Positions 52,755-64,000 of a DNA stretch of 64,000 nt are shown piece after piece. The stretch covers positions 19,148,597 to 19,212,596 of the forward strand of contig OZ038466.1 in NCBI GenBank assembly GCA_964036295.1, in the 5' to 3' direction. Position numbers and translations under genes: made by a program. The stretch's first letter is position 1; the number at the start of each line of letters is the position of its first letter. The DNA is from Plumapathes pennacea. Its lineage: Eukaryota > Cnidaria > Anthozoa > Antipatharia > Myriopathidae. The notes below the pieces were generated by a model. It was not told the origin of the DNA, made no database searches, and was given only the letters and a program-made list of their open reading frames with translations.

Positions 52755-55238
52755 ACACCGACCGCGTGGTTGGCGTCGAGCTCTGGAGATTTATCCTGTG
52801 TTTCAGCTAGGATTTCACCTCCATCCCGCAATTTCGCCCACGGGCCTGGTTAAGCGGGACCCACAATAGACCAGTTTCTCAAGGTTGCGCACGCATCCAA
52901 GCTTGACGGCCACAGCTTTCGATATGATAAGCTCCGACGAAGGGCTACTGTTCCAAACGTCAGCTTCCAACTCTTTTACGGCGTCTAGGTTTTATACACC
53001 GACTCTTAGTCGATTCATTTTATACGTTTTTATCCACGCTAATGCAATCCAAATCTAGTTCCCTTAGTACTAGTTTTGTTTCGATATAATACGTCAGTGT
53101 TGTAGAAAAAGGTTTTAAAATTCAAGATAGCCGTCCTAACTCATATAAGAACGCAGCGTGAAGCGTTTACATCAAGGCCGAACACATTCCGCGATGAAAG
53201 AAAGCTAAAATTTGAATTCGAAAGTTTTGGCCCGTCAAGCATGGATGCGCGCGCAACCTTGAGAAACTGGTCTGTTCGACTGAGGGTTTCAATTTACTTC
53301 GAAGGATTAACTACACAATACTGTACACTGGAACAAATATTTGCCTGCGGATACGCAGTGAGCTACTGACCACCTCTCCCCAAAGATCTCGCTCTGTGAC
53401 GCGTGAGGAGAGGTCACTGCTTGTCCACCCAATGCTTGAAACTCTACGGTAGGGTGGGCGAGGGGGGGGGGGGGGGGGGATTCGACGATTGACAGAGGAG
53501 GAGCAAGAATGCAAACGCGAATTATTGTCTTCTGTTTATCGGTGGATGGAGTGATGGACTTTATGTGGGAGCGATCAGGCTGGACGAGAATAAAAAATAA
53601 GTTTTTTGCAGGGGTTGAGTCATACAATAGCTTCGATCTGTATAATATCAACCATTACTTAGGCACTGTATTGAAAAGACACTTTGGTTGCCTTTTGTAA
53701 TAAATGTTTTACAGACTATCCCTCCTTCGTCTTCTGGTTTGCGCAGAAACGGGGTATTGGTATAATTTAAAATAGCTGCTGATCCCAACCCACCCCCCTC
53801 GTTTTTCCCCAAGCCCTATCCCCACGGGGCTTCTGAGCCAGGTTACTAAGCTGTGCTAAAGTTCGCAGTGGACATGTTCATTGGAAATTAACCTTGGGTA
53901 AGTTAGCGAAGAATCTGTTTGCTCTGTTCGTGTTCTTTTTGTGTGGCTATGTGGTCAGTACACAGGTTGGAGTTGTTGTGTTGCCCTTTTATTATTTCGC
54001 GTTGATGTCGCGGCGAAACTGATTGACATTTTTTTTTGTTTATATTGCTCATCCGAACTTCATTCAGCTGCCAAAGAAACCTTCATGTTTAGGCATTGAA
54101 CTTCTTACAATGTTTAGCGTACTACTTGTTTCTTTGTTAGTTTCGTTGTACTCGAAGTGTTTATATACTGATGTGGCCTCTCACCTGGTGCACGCTACCA
54201 TTAGTATTAAAGCTAGATTTAAACGTTCAACGGCAACTGGAAGACTTTAATTATTAGAGGGGATTTGTATTTATTACCGGTACGGTAATAGTCTCTAAAA
54301 AGCATTGCTCCTTTAAATGCAGATCAAATGAACTACTCTAATGTAACATAACTCTTGTTTCAATGCCGAGGTCTTTGAAAATGGCAAGAATTTGTTTTAG
54401 GGTATGATGTAAATTACACATTAGGTTTTTCAGTGCATGTCTTTATATAGATTATGACACTAATAGGCCATGTCACACGAGGCAATTTTTCCTGCAACTT
54501 GTCTTGCAATGCTGACGACAGCATAACATCAGCATTGTGAGACGAGTTGCAAAATACATGTTACAATTGGTGCAACAAGAGCATGCAATGTTGCAAAAAG
54601 TAGAAGACTGTTCAACTTTTCCTGCAACTTGTCTCTCAACTATTTGTTGCATTGCAAGTTGCAAAGAGGGGGTATTGCATGCACAATCTCTTCTGGAACT
54701 TGTCTTGCAATATGGTACGTGTTGCGTTCAAGTTGCAAGAAAAATAGCCTAGTGTAACATGGCCTTAAATTCGCCAAATTGGCAAAGAAAATGAGAATAT
54801 AATAACTGCCGTTGATCGAAACCAAGATGCGGAAAAGTGAAAGAAAAATGCAAAGTGACTCCAGTAAATAGCTGTGCAACTGTCTTTTTGCCTGTGAAGT
54901 GTATAACTGATGGGAAAAGTAATGATATGCATTGATTACTCCCTACTGTCAGGTCTGGTACAGTGGCACCTAAAATTTTTAGATTGTAGACTTTATTAAA
55001 ACCAGAGACATACCTGTCATCAAATTGCGTTAATTTCTGTTATAAAATTTTGTAAACATCCTGTGTCTCCTTTGAGAGGTTTTTTGAATGAAATGTTTGA
55101 TAAAAAGTGTCTGCTGTTCGCCTTAGAGAGAGTTCAGTTACATAGAAACAAGTGAATTTCGACAGGGACCAAATTTGCTGTCCGCCTTAAAGAAGTGCCT
55201 GCTTAGAAAGAGTTGACTGTATTTTGTTATGTTGTAGA
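52755..55238. other. Intergenic region between PUM3 and SARA
   Basis: This should hold the PUM3 3' UTR and the SARA promoter and 5' UTR exon. An AATAAA at 53699-53704 is a possible distal PUM3 polyadenylation signal. A run of 18 G is at 53462-53479, and a MITE at 54465-54765. The SARA start codon follows a good acceptor (gttatgttgtag) ending at 55237, so its 5' UTR is probably split by an intron. Confidence 0.55.
54465..54765. mobile_element. MITE with 'AGGCCATGT' inverted ends
   Basis: The left end 'aggccatgtcacacgaggca' pairs with the right end 'gcctagtgtaacatggcct'. The interior has repeated 'caagttgca' and 'tgcaacttgt' blocks like those of the element at 8925-9165, so the two may be distant relatives. 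Confidence 0.78.
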
Positions 55239-58200
55239 ATGAGTGGTACATTTGTACCAGTGGACCTCGACCAGGTTCTGGATGAGTTTGAGGAAAAAGA
55301 AGGTTTGTGTAGTTTTCACCCTTGTGCTAAAATATTACTGTACACAGTACATGTAATTAGATGCAAACCTCCAGTTACAGTATACAATGATGTGTCGTTT
55401 TTTGTTGAGACCCTGAACTAACATTTGGCAAAAGTAATTCAGTCAAGACCTAACAATATGAGAGAGAACTTAAATGTTTAAATTCTGTGTGCTTTTGCTC
55501 CTATCATATCACAGTTAGATGTGGGATCCTGATTGCCTGGGCCCTACAATTGTGTAGCATTATTAGGATCATGTCACTCAGCCTATCATACTGTAGGTTT
55601 AAGACTCGGGTTTTTTTCTTTTTCTCGTATTTCTGCAGGCTCCTCAAATGGACATGATGGACAAGATTCTCATTTAGGACAAGCAACTCCAAAAACGTTC
55701 CCTGGCAGTGAAGAAGATTTAAATAGAATAGTACTCAGGGATGATTCTGGAGCTGAAGATACTAATGACTTAGGTGCGCAACAGTTTGTGGAAGAGAGTG
55801 AAAGTTTGAATGTACAAATTGGGCTGCCAGTAAACAGCAATGATGACAGCACTGGAGAAAACAACTTGTTAGATGCTGATCCTTTTCACAGGGGTATTCG
55901 CAGGTACTCAGAAGACGACAGTGACTGCAGCAATGACTCTGTAAGTATTTCAGATGTGATAGCAGCTGCAGAAGCAATCACTGAAGTGCATCATGAACAG
56001 CCTAAGAATAAACAGCAACACACAGACTTGAATTCAGATTCAGAGAAGGACTCAGATGTAATTAAAGCAGCTGCAGTTCAAGCAAACACTGAAATTGACC
56101 ATGAACAACCTGAGAATCGAGAGCAGTACACAGACCTGAATATAGATTTGGGGAAGGACTCAGACGCAGTAGCAGGTGCAGTTCAAGCAAACAGTGAAAT
56201 CGGCCATAAACAACCTGAGAATCAAGAGCAACACCCAGATCTGAACTCCAATTTGGAGAAGGGCTCAGATGCCTCCGAGGAGAATATGTCTATCAAGAAT
56301 GCAAACAGGGATGTGAACAGTGCTGAACATGAAATTGGAAGTTTAGTGGGTATTCATGATCGCATCGACCATGAAAATACCAAGTGTGGTCCAGAAAGTG
56401 TCCAAGATGTTGTGACGGTAACTCAAGGTGCCAGTGAAACAGAGTGTATTTCAAAAACTGATCTGCGCATAGGCTCTGACGATAGGGAATGGTTGTCGTC
56501 TGATGTGGTTGATACTCCAGGAGGTACTGTTAGCAGTGCTCAATGTTTGTCGACAGCTGTAGACTGCTCAAGTGGTGGGACTCTTGATACGGTAAAACCT
56601 GAAGCTTCTCAGTCAGATTTTTGTGTTGGACAATACAGAGATAACCTTAGAAACACTGACACTGCAAGAAATCAAACACAACCTGACTCTACATTGGATC
56701 AGCTTAATGATTTAGAGAATAATTCAAACGTTCATGAGTGTATAGGGTGTGAGTCAAATGGAGCCTCTGTTTCCAGTAGCATTGATGCAACTACTGATGA
56801 CATAAACCCAACTCCCAATGTGAGTTGCATATCTGAAGCAGAAGGGCGTCAACAATTTTCTCCACACAAGGATGAAGGCAGACTTACTGAACATTTGCCT
56901 GATCCGTCAGCAACTTGGGAGTCACACTGTATTCCTGATAACTACTTAACAGAACAAAATGAAGAGGCCATGAACATTACAGAAGGACTCTCATACCCAG
57001 AGCATTTGACGGCAAGCATTGTTCACAATCAAAGTGACATGGATTCTTCAAACAGTGAGGGGATTTTTGATGCCACTGAGGGAGCCTCTGCTGATGTGAT
57101 AGATGTGGATGTTGAGGCAGTGCCTTTGAGTGAGGACACAAGAACACAAGTGAGGCATGTTGGGTTTATTTTGCCACCATCAGCTGTCAGCCAGGAGACG
57201 ACACCCATAGCACGACGCTTTAGCTCTGGGGAGTCTGGGCTTGGTTCAGTTCCACCAATATGGGTTCCTGATGCAGTTGCTAGTCACTGCATGAACTGTG
57301 GACTAAAGTTTGGAGTGATTAAGAGGAAACACCACTGCCGAGCTTGTGGGAAGGTGAGTATACTGCACAAACATACCTGTATTGACCCTTTCAAACCTTA
57401 AATTAATATTACATATACAGTACAAAATAATAAAATAAATGGTGCCGTCATTATTATTTACCTGATTGCCATGATCAAAATATACAATTTGTAATAATAT
57501 AGGAGAACTGATTGTTTGAGTTACTGTCAGTGTGAGTAATTAAATAATGTTCCTTTTGGGATTGCTATATCTGAGTGCTAATTAAAAGTATTTTGATTTC
57601 TAAGTACTTAAAAAAACTTGTCACCTGAACGTCTCCTGAAAGCAGGGGAAGATGAAAGATACAGTTATGGTGCATGTATGCTCATTTGGCCAGTATTAGG
57701 AATTTATAACTGATAATATTATCGTGCAGAATTTGTTACCCCTACATTAATTTATAATAAAGATTCCTTGGAGGGATCCTGGGGTCCAGATCCTTGACTG
57801 TCATTACAGTCAGCAAGGAACTTCATATTAATTTGGTTCTTATTCATTGCATGGTTATCTTCTTGTTACCAAGGTCCTTTGTTCCTCTTGTTGTAACATG
57901 AAATTCTCCTTAATGTATCTGGATGGCAAAGAGGGTCGTGTCTGCCAAGTGTGTTGTAATGCTCTTCTCAGAGGTACAGAGTGACTGTACATACAATGTT
58001 TGTTTATGATATATTTCAGTGTTATTTAATCTACTTGTAAAGTGAAATTCAACAAGGTTGATTAAGTACCTTTCAATACTGTTATACCTCCTACCGAGTG
58101 TATTGTACTGATTGCATTCTGAGAGGTTCTATATTATTATTTGTTCGCTTATACTGTAGATAAACTCAAAGTGAATACAGTTTAAAGATTATTAAGTGAC

Positions 58201-61200
58201 TGATTATGAATCACTGGATGTCTCTTGACCTGGCAGCTCAAACCGTGAGTCAGGTGACAGAACAGCTTCACAATCTGCCGAGCTTGAGTGAAGTGGAGGA
58301 GCAAACTGAACAAGATGCTGGACCACCCATGGAACCCTCTGGCATAGAAGTCCAGGAGCCTTCAATTCCTGCAGAATGTCTTGAAGGAATTGATGTGGTT
58401 CAAGCTGACAGTGGTAACTACTATGTGTATGACAGCTGTATAGTAGCTGACTAATGTCTGCCTCTCCCCTCCCTTCTTGGTGTCCCGTGTTTTGGAAGAA
58501 ATGTACAGAGCACTCCCTTCTCTCTTCAATGGGTCCATAGCCTGGTAGAATACCTTCTGGTTATAATCCACTACCCTGAATATAATAATCCTAACCCCCC
58601 TTCCCTTCTAAAACATAACTTCTAAAATAGTATGTTGGTCCATTCCTCATCTTATACATTAAGTAGCCCACAACCCCATCCCCTACCCTGTATCATCAAC
58701 TACCTGCAGGCTGTCAAAAATATATGTTACTGTATGCATGTACAACATTAATTTTTAGGAGGTTGTCCACTTTCAGTGGATGTGCTTTACAATGTAAAAA
58801 GCATCTGTGAAACCTGTAGTGAACTGCTTAATAATATTTTTGTGGCAGAGGAGCCTGAGTTGGACAGACATTCTTCCCGGTTGCTGCCTCCCCCACTGTC
58901 TGAGGTGTTGTTACAGCCTACTGATGCACCGTCACTGCCGACGCCCACATCACCTGCAATCTCAGAAGACAGTGATTGTCTCTTTCGGTTGGATGTAGAT
59001 CATGTGAGGTCACTGATGCCACAAGAGAAGAAAGTACTGCCACCAGTGATTAATGCGGTTGGTGGAAGCAGTCAGTCGAAGGACAAAGGTACAGAACCTC
59101 AGTGAACCTCATGCACCATGATTTTTTGCCCCACAAGTTAATTAGCCATACTAGTCTCTTAATAGTGTCCTGAACAAAGAGATAGTGCTTACAGGAAAAT
59201 ACAATAGTCCAAGACCTTGAACCCAAGGAAGAGATTACCATGCAGCCATTATCTCCATGCTGAAAGTTCTACTGGGATATACAGCACAAAAAAAGTAATG
59301 TCAATTTATTTTGTTTTGGCTTGGTAGCCATTTTGGTTACAGAGAACCCAGATGATGCTGAAGTTATGTACAAGTTAAAAGGTATAGTATTCAAAATGAG
59401 TAGCTCTTGCTGACGTATGTTTATCAGTTGCCTTCAATTATTCAATTATTGACTACTAATAATCTATAAAAATATTATTTTTATTGAAGATTATTATTCT
59501 TGCATACCATATTCACAGTTGTAATCTTTGACACCTACTAGGGCTCGGAGAAACTGTGGTGTTTTTGGTTAACAAAAGTTTGGTTGTCAAAGTCAAGATC
59601 ATAAAATGTAAGTTAACTAGTAACTATAGTGTTATTGATTATTATTTTAGTTTTATAATTTTAACATTGTGGTTCACTGTTCAGTGCATGATTGAACATG
59701 ATAATAATATTATTATATAGTGTGGTTGTAATATTTACTGGTTTTTTTTCCCCTTTTACCCAGTAAACTGTTGTGTAAAAAAGAAATGCTGGTGTTTTGT
59801 GACTGAGGGCATGGGCGGAGCTAACCAAGAAGAAATGGTGAGATCCACAGTTTATGCAGTTGGAAAAAAGTTTTGGAAAATTCATGTAGTTTTGTGCCCC
59901 TGTTTCTGTCTGAACCCTGGGTACATACATGTTTGTGTCTCTGTAGGTTATCCTTCTTGAATGTCTGCGTAAAGAGAGCACCATCCCGGGTGACATTTTC
60001 TCACATTTCAACACAGCGTTCACTTATGCCAAGGAAGGTATGTACATGAAGTTTTTTTGTCAGGCTAAAACTTGGTCCAAGTTTGAAATAATGATATTGA
60101 AAGTTAAACTGAAAAATTGCTCATTGATGACAGTTTGATTTAGTTCAGACAATAATTTAGGGGACATACCAGTAGAGTGAGCAAGAAAACATATAAGGAA
60201 CTTGAGAGGAAAGTCTGCTACATGACAGCAACTGTTTTACTTACAAAATACAGGAAATTACAATATAATTATTGTCATTTTGTCACAACAGGTCACACTG
60301 TGTCTAATCTGGGCTACACAATATTTGGTCAGCCATTCCTTGATAGTATGGACAATGCTGGCTTCTTGTACATCAAACCAACATTTCAGGTAAGAATGCC
60401 CTTACTTACAGTCCTAAAGTCTTTATATTGCCTTAAACCTGTCAGATATTATATATCTTCCTCCCTCTCTATCTATCTCTGTGCACCTCTCCTTCTCTCC
60501 CTCTTTGAACCCCTACCTATCTGTCCAGTTCTCTCTCTCTCTCTCTTTCAATGCCTCCCTCTCCCCCTTCCCCCTTGTCCTTCCCTCACCTTATTTTTGT
60601 CTGTCTCTCCCTCTGATCCTCCCTCAGGTCTCCCTGGTTCATTTCTTTAGATAACTAGGTGACACTTTCCACATTATCGTTTCAGTGTTTAGAGAACATA
60701 CCAGTACCTTCCACTCCATATGTATTTGGCATCTTGATTCAACGACCTGAAACTCCCTGGGCTCAGCTATTTCCTTTGCGGCTGATGTTGAGGCTAGGTG
60801 CAGAGTTCCGCTGTAAGTTGATTGATCCAATATTCCACCCTCCTGATTTAAAATACAAATTCTCCCAACCAATTGTTTGGACCATTCAGAAAGCATAGCA
60901 AATCTAAAATCAAATCAACCACACGATACACTCAGGTACTTTTGGAAGTGACATCTAAAAGCTGCTCTGTGCTGCACTATGTGGTCTGAAAATAATATTA
61001 AAAAAATTACATTATTTTTTATTTTTGTATTTCCAGATTACCCATGTCCCTTGTGGAGTGTACGAAACAGAGCTCCAGTATATGGACAAATCGGACAAAC
61101 CATATTGAATCTTCTTGTAGTAAGTATAACAATATTGCTATATATATATTTTGAATATTAGTTGAACTATTTCCTAACTTGATTGTTAAACTTAGTACAC

Positions 61201-63550
61201 TCCAATTCCCATCAGTATTAAACTCTGTAGTTCAATTTCTCATTGTTCTATTATAGGGGATTATTTATCTTTTCACTTCATACAGTACATTATGAGAATT
61301 GTCATTCGAACTGAGGTGTAGTCCATATCATACAAAATACATCTACAAGTTTATCATGATAAACTTGTAGATGTATTTTGTATGATATGGACTACACCTC
61401 AGTTCGAAATTGTGTTATTTCTAGATAAGTAGCCTTCAAATTTGTATTCAATATTTTGTCCATTGTCAGGACTTCAAGAATTTTCAGTACACACTTCCAC
61501 CTGTGACTGGACTATTGGTTCACATGGAAGAACAGCAAACAAAACTGTTGCTGCCACAGGATAGATATGATGAGGTACTTACACACACAGTTTAGCTGTT
61601 AACTTGCATATCAAAGCAACAGGTTATTGCACAATACTATACCTGCCAACTCTCACGCCTGTGGGTCAAAAAATTTGATTTGATTTCTTGCCAACTCACG
61701 CCTGCGGACCAATTTCTCACGCCTGACTGGCTATTACAGCCTCAACTGACACAGTTTATGAAAAATATGCAAACTCCAACCAGTGTGAGAAAAGAAAAGT
61801 CCATGTATCCCCGAATTCTCCGATTTTGTTTCAAGGAAAAGCACTGGGGACCAGGTTGTGTTTGGCAAAACACATTCTGGGACTGGGACAGGGTAATGCT
61901 CCGGGCTGTTTCTGTTTCCGGTACTGTATGCAAATTTGGTCATAAGATAATTCCAAAGAATCATGCGCGTCTGGCAGGAAACTGTGTGCACTTGTACCAA
62001 CCCCCCTCCCCCACAATTCTGAAAAAACCTCACACCTTGCAATCAAAAAATGTTGGCAGGTATACAATACTGAATATCTGAAATGACAGGGGTGACTACA
62101 TCAAGAGTGACAGGCAATGGCAATCAATTTTACCATCATTGTCACGCCCTAGAGTATCTTTAAATTTTGTTTACGGACCTTGGATTTGGCTACTGTGTTT
62201 GGTATGGTAAAAATCTATATATTTTTACATGACTATTATTTTGTTATCTCAATGGCATGTTTATCAATCTGGTCTATGAATCTGCCATACCCTTTTTGTG
62301 CTTGGGCCAAAAGTTGCCAGCCTTTTTGACAGTCTCCTTTGGTGGAATCCCCCTTAAGAAAATCCTGTTTGCTGAAGGCCAAAGTCTGAGCCGCCTTGTT
62401 TGAAATTATGAAGTGTCCTGGCATGGCAATTATTTTTCCAGATCGTCAAAGTGCTGAATTCAACCGATGATCATGTAATGGCTCTTGGAGCGACGTTCAG
62501 TCGGCAGGCTGACTCACACCTGGTATGCATGCAGGATGACACTGGCTACAAGACTCAGGCCATCAACATTCAAAACTTCCCTAGGAAAGGTAAGTACTGC
62601 AATATCTGTACAGTGACAGTACACAATGAAATAGAGATAGGACAATAAAGCTAGCCAAAAGACAGTGTTCTGGAAAGCTGAAGCCAGCTCATAATAATCA
62701 ACCAAGGGCACAGACCTGCCATGCTTTATGCCCTGGGTGTCAATTTTGTCTAGTACATACTGTCATAGATTTTGCTCATTTTGGTATTTTATGGGGGAAG
62801 CAGGTCTGAAGTAGGGTTTTGTCTCCCACTTTACTCTAAAATATTATTTTGTGTTGTCTCTGGTGTAGTGACTGGTGCAAGTTTTATTGTCTTCACTGGG
62901 GCCCTGAAAGCCAGTAGTCCTTTTTCAGCTAAGGTCAACATTGTTGAAGGTAGGTGTACTGTACTGTCAGCTGTATCTATTATTTCCAGATTGTTTGTGA
63001 CTTTAACACTGCATGCCAGTAAAATTTTGTGCTTTGGATTTGCTTTGCCAATTAGACCTTGCTATTTGGAAGGCATTATTGTGTTGGTTAGCAGAATAGG
63101 GGTCCAAGTGACTACAGTAATTTACTCTCTTGTAATCAAATCTCGACTTGCCTGCACGTTCTCATGTTTTCTTTTTGGTTGTTGTTTTTTGTTTTTTGTT
63201 TTTGTTTTGTTTGGTTTGGTTTTGTGTTTTTGTTTCTTGCCTGAAGCATGCGCAAAGTACAGATAACAAAGCCAAGGGGGACAGGCAATGAAAAAAAGTT
63301 AGAGAGTGTTTATACAGTGAATATGATATGGCCCACTATGTGATAATTTTGGTTAAGAGTTAATTAATTATCTTGATCTTGCTGCCACAGATGGTATCTT
63401 GGTTCAGTTGACACCCGAGGCCATCTTGGAGTTGCGACAGGCCTTGCGTGAGATGCGTGACCATTCAATCAAGATAGGAATCCCAGGCCGGCACACTGAG
63501 GAGATGGTTTTTCTGGAATGGGTCACAAGGGTTGATCACACCCACTCAGG
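55239..63550 (+). CDS. ZFYVE9: SARA/endofin homologue, FYVE zinc-finger protein (C-terminus off the right edge)
   Basis: Sixteen exons in phase: 55239-55302, 55639-57353, 57874-57973, 58237-58413, 58759-59088, 59328-59381, 59542-59607, 59764-59837, 59947-60037, 60292-60389, 60686-60812, 61037-61119, 61470-61574, 62442-62589, 62869-62949 and 63391-63550. They give about 1157 residues. A long acidic, low-complexity N-terminal region in one 1.7-kb exon is followed by a FYVE finger split between exons 2 and 3 ([30 protein letters not shown]). After a variable linker comes the SARA C-terminal domain, with [57 protein letters not shown] and [18 protein letters not shown] binds PI3P on early endosomes and presents receptor-regulated Smads to TGF-beta/activin receptors; endofin (ZFYVE16) is the vertebrate paralogue. 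About 200 residues are missing at the right edge. The last donor (63550) is uncertain. Confidence 0.92.
55983..56275 (+). repeat. Three acidic ~35-residue repeats in SARA
   Basis: Three in-frame copies start at 55983, 56091 and 56196. Each reads like E-x-x-H-x-Q-P-x-N-x-x-Q-x-x-D-L-N and ends with an acidic K-D-S-D-type stretch (such as [17 protein letters not shown]). Spacing is 108 and 105 bases. The repeats sit in the disordered N-terminal region and probably expanded recently. Confidence 0.85.
57237..57973 (+). other. FYVE zinc finger of SARA
   Basis: Across exons 2 and 3 the WxxD motif (WVPD), the RKHHCRACG basic ligand motif and the RVC motif (GRVCQVCC) are all present, with eight zinc-binding cysteines. 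All residues needed for PI3P binding are kept. Confidence 0.93.
60452..60640 (+). repeat. Pyrimidine-rich (CTCTCCCT)n tract
   Basis: About 190 bases almost without purines, in the SARA intron before the 60686 exon. It could act as an extended polypyrimidine tract. Confidence 0.75.
61305..61408. repeat. Perfect 104-bp palindrome in a SARA intron
   Basis: Bases 61305-61356 are followed without spacer by their exact reverse complement, 61357-61408. The outer ends are 'ttcgaactgaggtgtagtcc' and its complement, and the centre is 'tttatcatgataaa'. There is no mismatch in 52 bp. Confidence 0.95.
63172..63239 (+). repeat. T/G-rich simple tract
   Basis: About 70 bases of (G)T3-6 words in the SARA intron before the 63391 exon. 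Confidence 0.8.
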
Positions 63551-63710
63551 GTTGGTGTCTGAGAAATCATGCCCCACAGATTGTCCAGTGTTGGGTTTCC
63601 CAGTCTTACTACCTAAATCTTAATATTATTTTTACAACTGCACCTAAAAATGTGGACTTAAGTTAATTATTCCTGTGAATACTGTGTTGTAGCTCTATGC
63701 AGCCTTTGCT

Positions 63711-63927
63711 AAGGCTGGTTTACACATACATACACACATACGATACAAGCACAAGCATAAGTGCAAGCATAGGCATAGCACAAGAGAGCAACAGTGGCAA
63801 CATAAGCATAAGCAGAAGGATCAGACACATCTTTTATGCTTATGTCCCCACTGTCGCTCTCTTGTGCTATGCTTATGCTCGCGTTTATGCTTATGCTTGC
63901 GTCATGCAATCCATGTAAACCAGCCTT
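63711..63927. mobile_element. Foldback element with 'AAGGCTGGTTTACA' ends
   Basis: 'aaggctggtttaca' at the left pairs with 'tgtaaaccagcctt' at the right. The arms are rich in 'gcataagcataag' words and pair across the element ('gcatagcacaagagagc' against its complement). This symmetry produces similar open frames on both strands, which are not genes. Confidence 0.8.
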
Positions 63928-64000
63928 TAGCCTGTACTGCTTTACAGTCTTTCATGGTGTAAGATTGGTCTTAATTTTTAACATAATTTATATGACTATG

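Noticed and set aside
53307-53651. 114-codon minus-strand frame with a Pro-rich stretch between PUM3 and SARA
   Set aside because: The prolines come from the G run at 53462-53479; no splice context and no family match.
58206-58454. Reading the SARA exon at 58237 to its in-frame stop at 58452 as a short FYVE protein isoform
   Set aside because: A consensus donor at 58414 in the right phase leads into the next exon. Intron retention is possible but unsupported.
63697-63918. Similar open frames on both strands (AYAYACV-type)
   Set aside because: They arise from the inverted-repeat element at 63711-63927 with its repeated 'gcataa' words.

Overview
The window is animal nuclear DNA. Genes have many short exons with GT–AG introns, and the proteins are metazoan (SARA/endofin, PLD3, NKAPD1, a VWDE-like secreted protein). 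The many small inverted-repeat elements, the germline helicase with CCHC knuckles and the base composition fit a cnidarian, most likely an anthozoan such as a stony coral. The cnidarian placement is inference; the metazoan placement is firm. All exon models were built by reading splice signals and checking that reading phase closes from exon to exon. No transcript data were available.

Layout. (1) About 1–18.6 kb, minus strand: 19 exons of a large secreted multidomain protein related to VWDE, entering at its signal peptide (18573) and running off the left edge. Its long introns hold many foldback elements, a tandem duplication and a 747-bp DNA transposon. (2) 20.3–26.1 kb, plus strand: vasa/DDX4, complete in 9 exons. 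(3) 28.5–32.6 kb, minus strand: PLD3/PLD4-like phospholipase-D-family membrane protein, complete in 6 exons. (4) 32.8–35.6 kb, plus strand: NKAPD1 (C11orf57) homologue, complete in 5 exons and divergent from PLD3 across 136 bp. (5) 35.9–38.2 kb, minus strand: AK3-type mitochondrial adenylate kinase, complete in 6 exons. (6) 38.3–52.8 kb, plus strand: PUM3 (Puf-A), complete in 19 exons, its start codon 65 bp from that of AK3. One intron holds a 2.7-kb minisatellite. (7) 55.2 kb to the right edge, plus strand: SARA/endofin (ZFYVE9/16) homologue, 16 exons seen, C-terminus off the window.

The genes do not form one pathway. They are mostly housekeeping or developmental functions: RNA helicase/germline, nucleolar RNA binding, mitochondrial nucleotide metabolism, lysosomal nucleic-acid turnover, endosomal TGF-beta signalling. 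Two head-to-head pairs (PLD3/NKAPD1 and AK3/PUM3) probably share bidirectional promoters.

No RNA genes, CRISPR arrays, operons or viral genes were recognised. The most unusual structures are the nested minisatellite, a perfect 104-bp palindrome in a SARA intron, a foldback element whose loop is inverted between two copies, and the lectin-type cassettes at the N-terminus of the VWDE-like protein.
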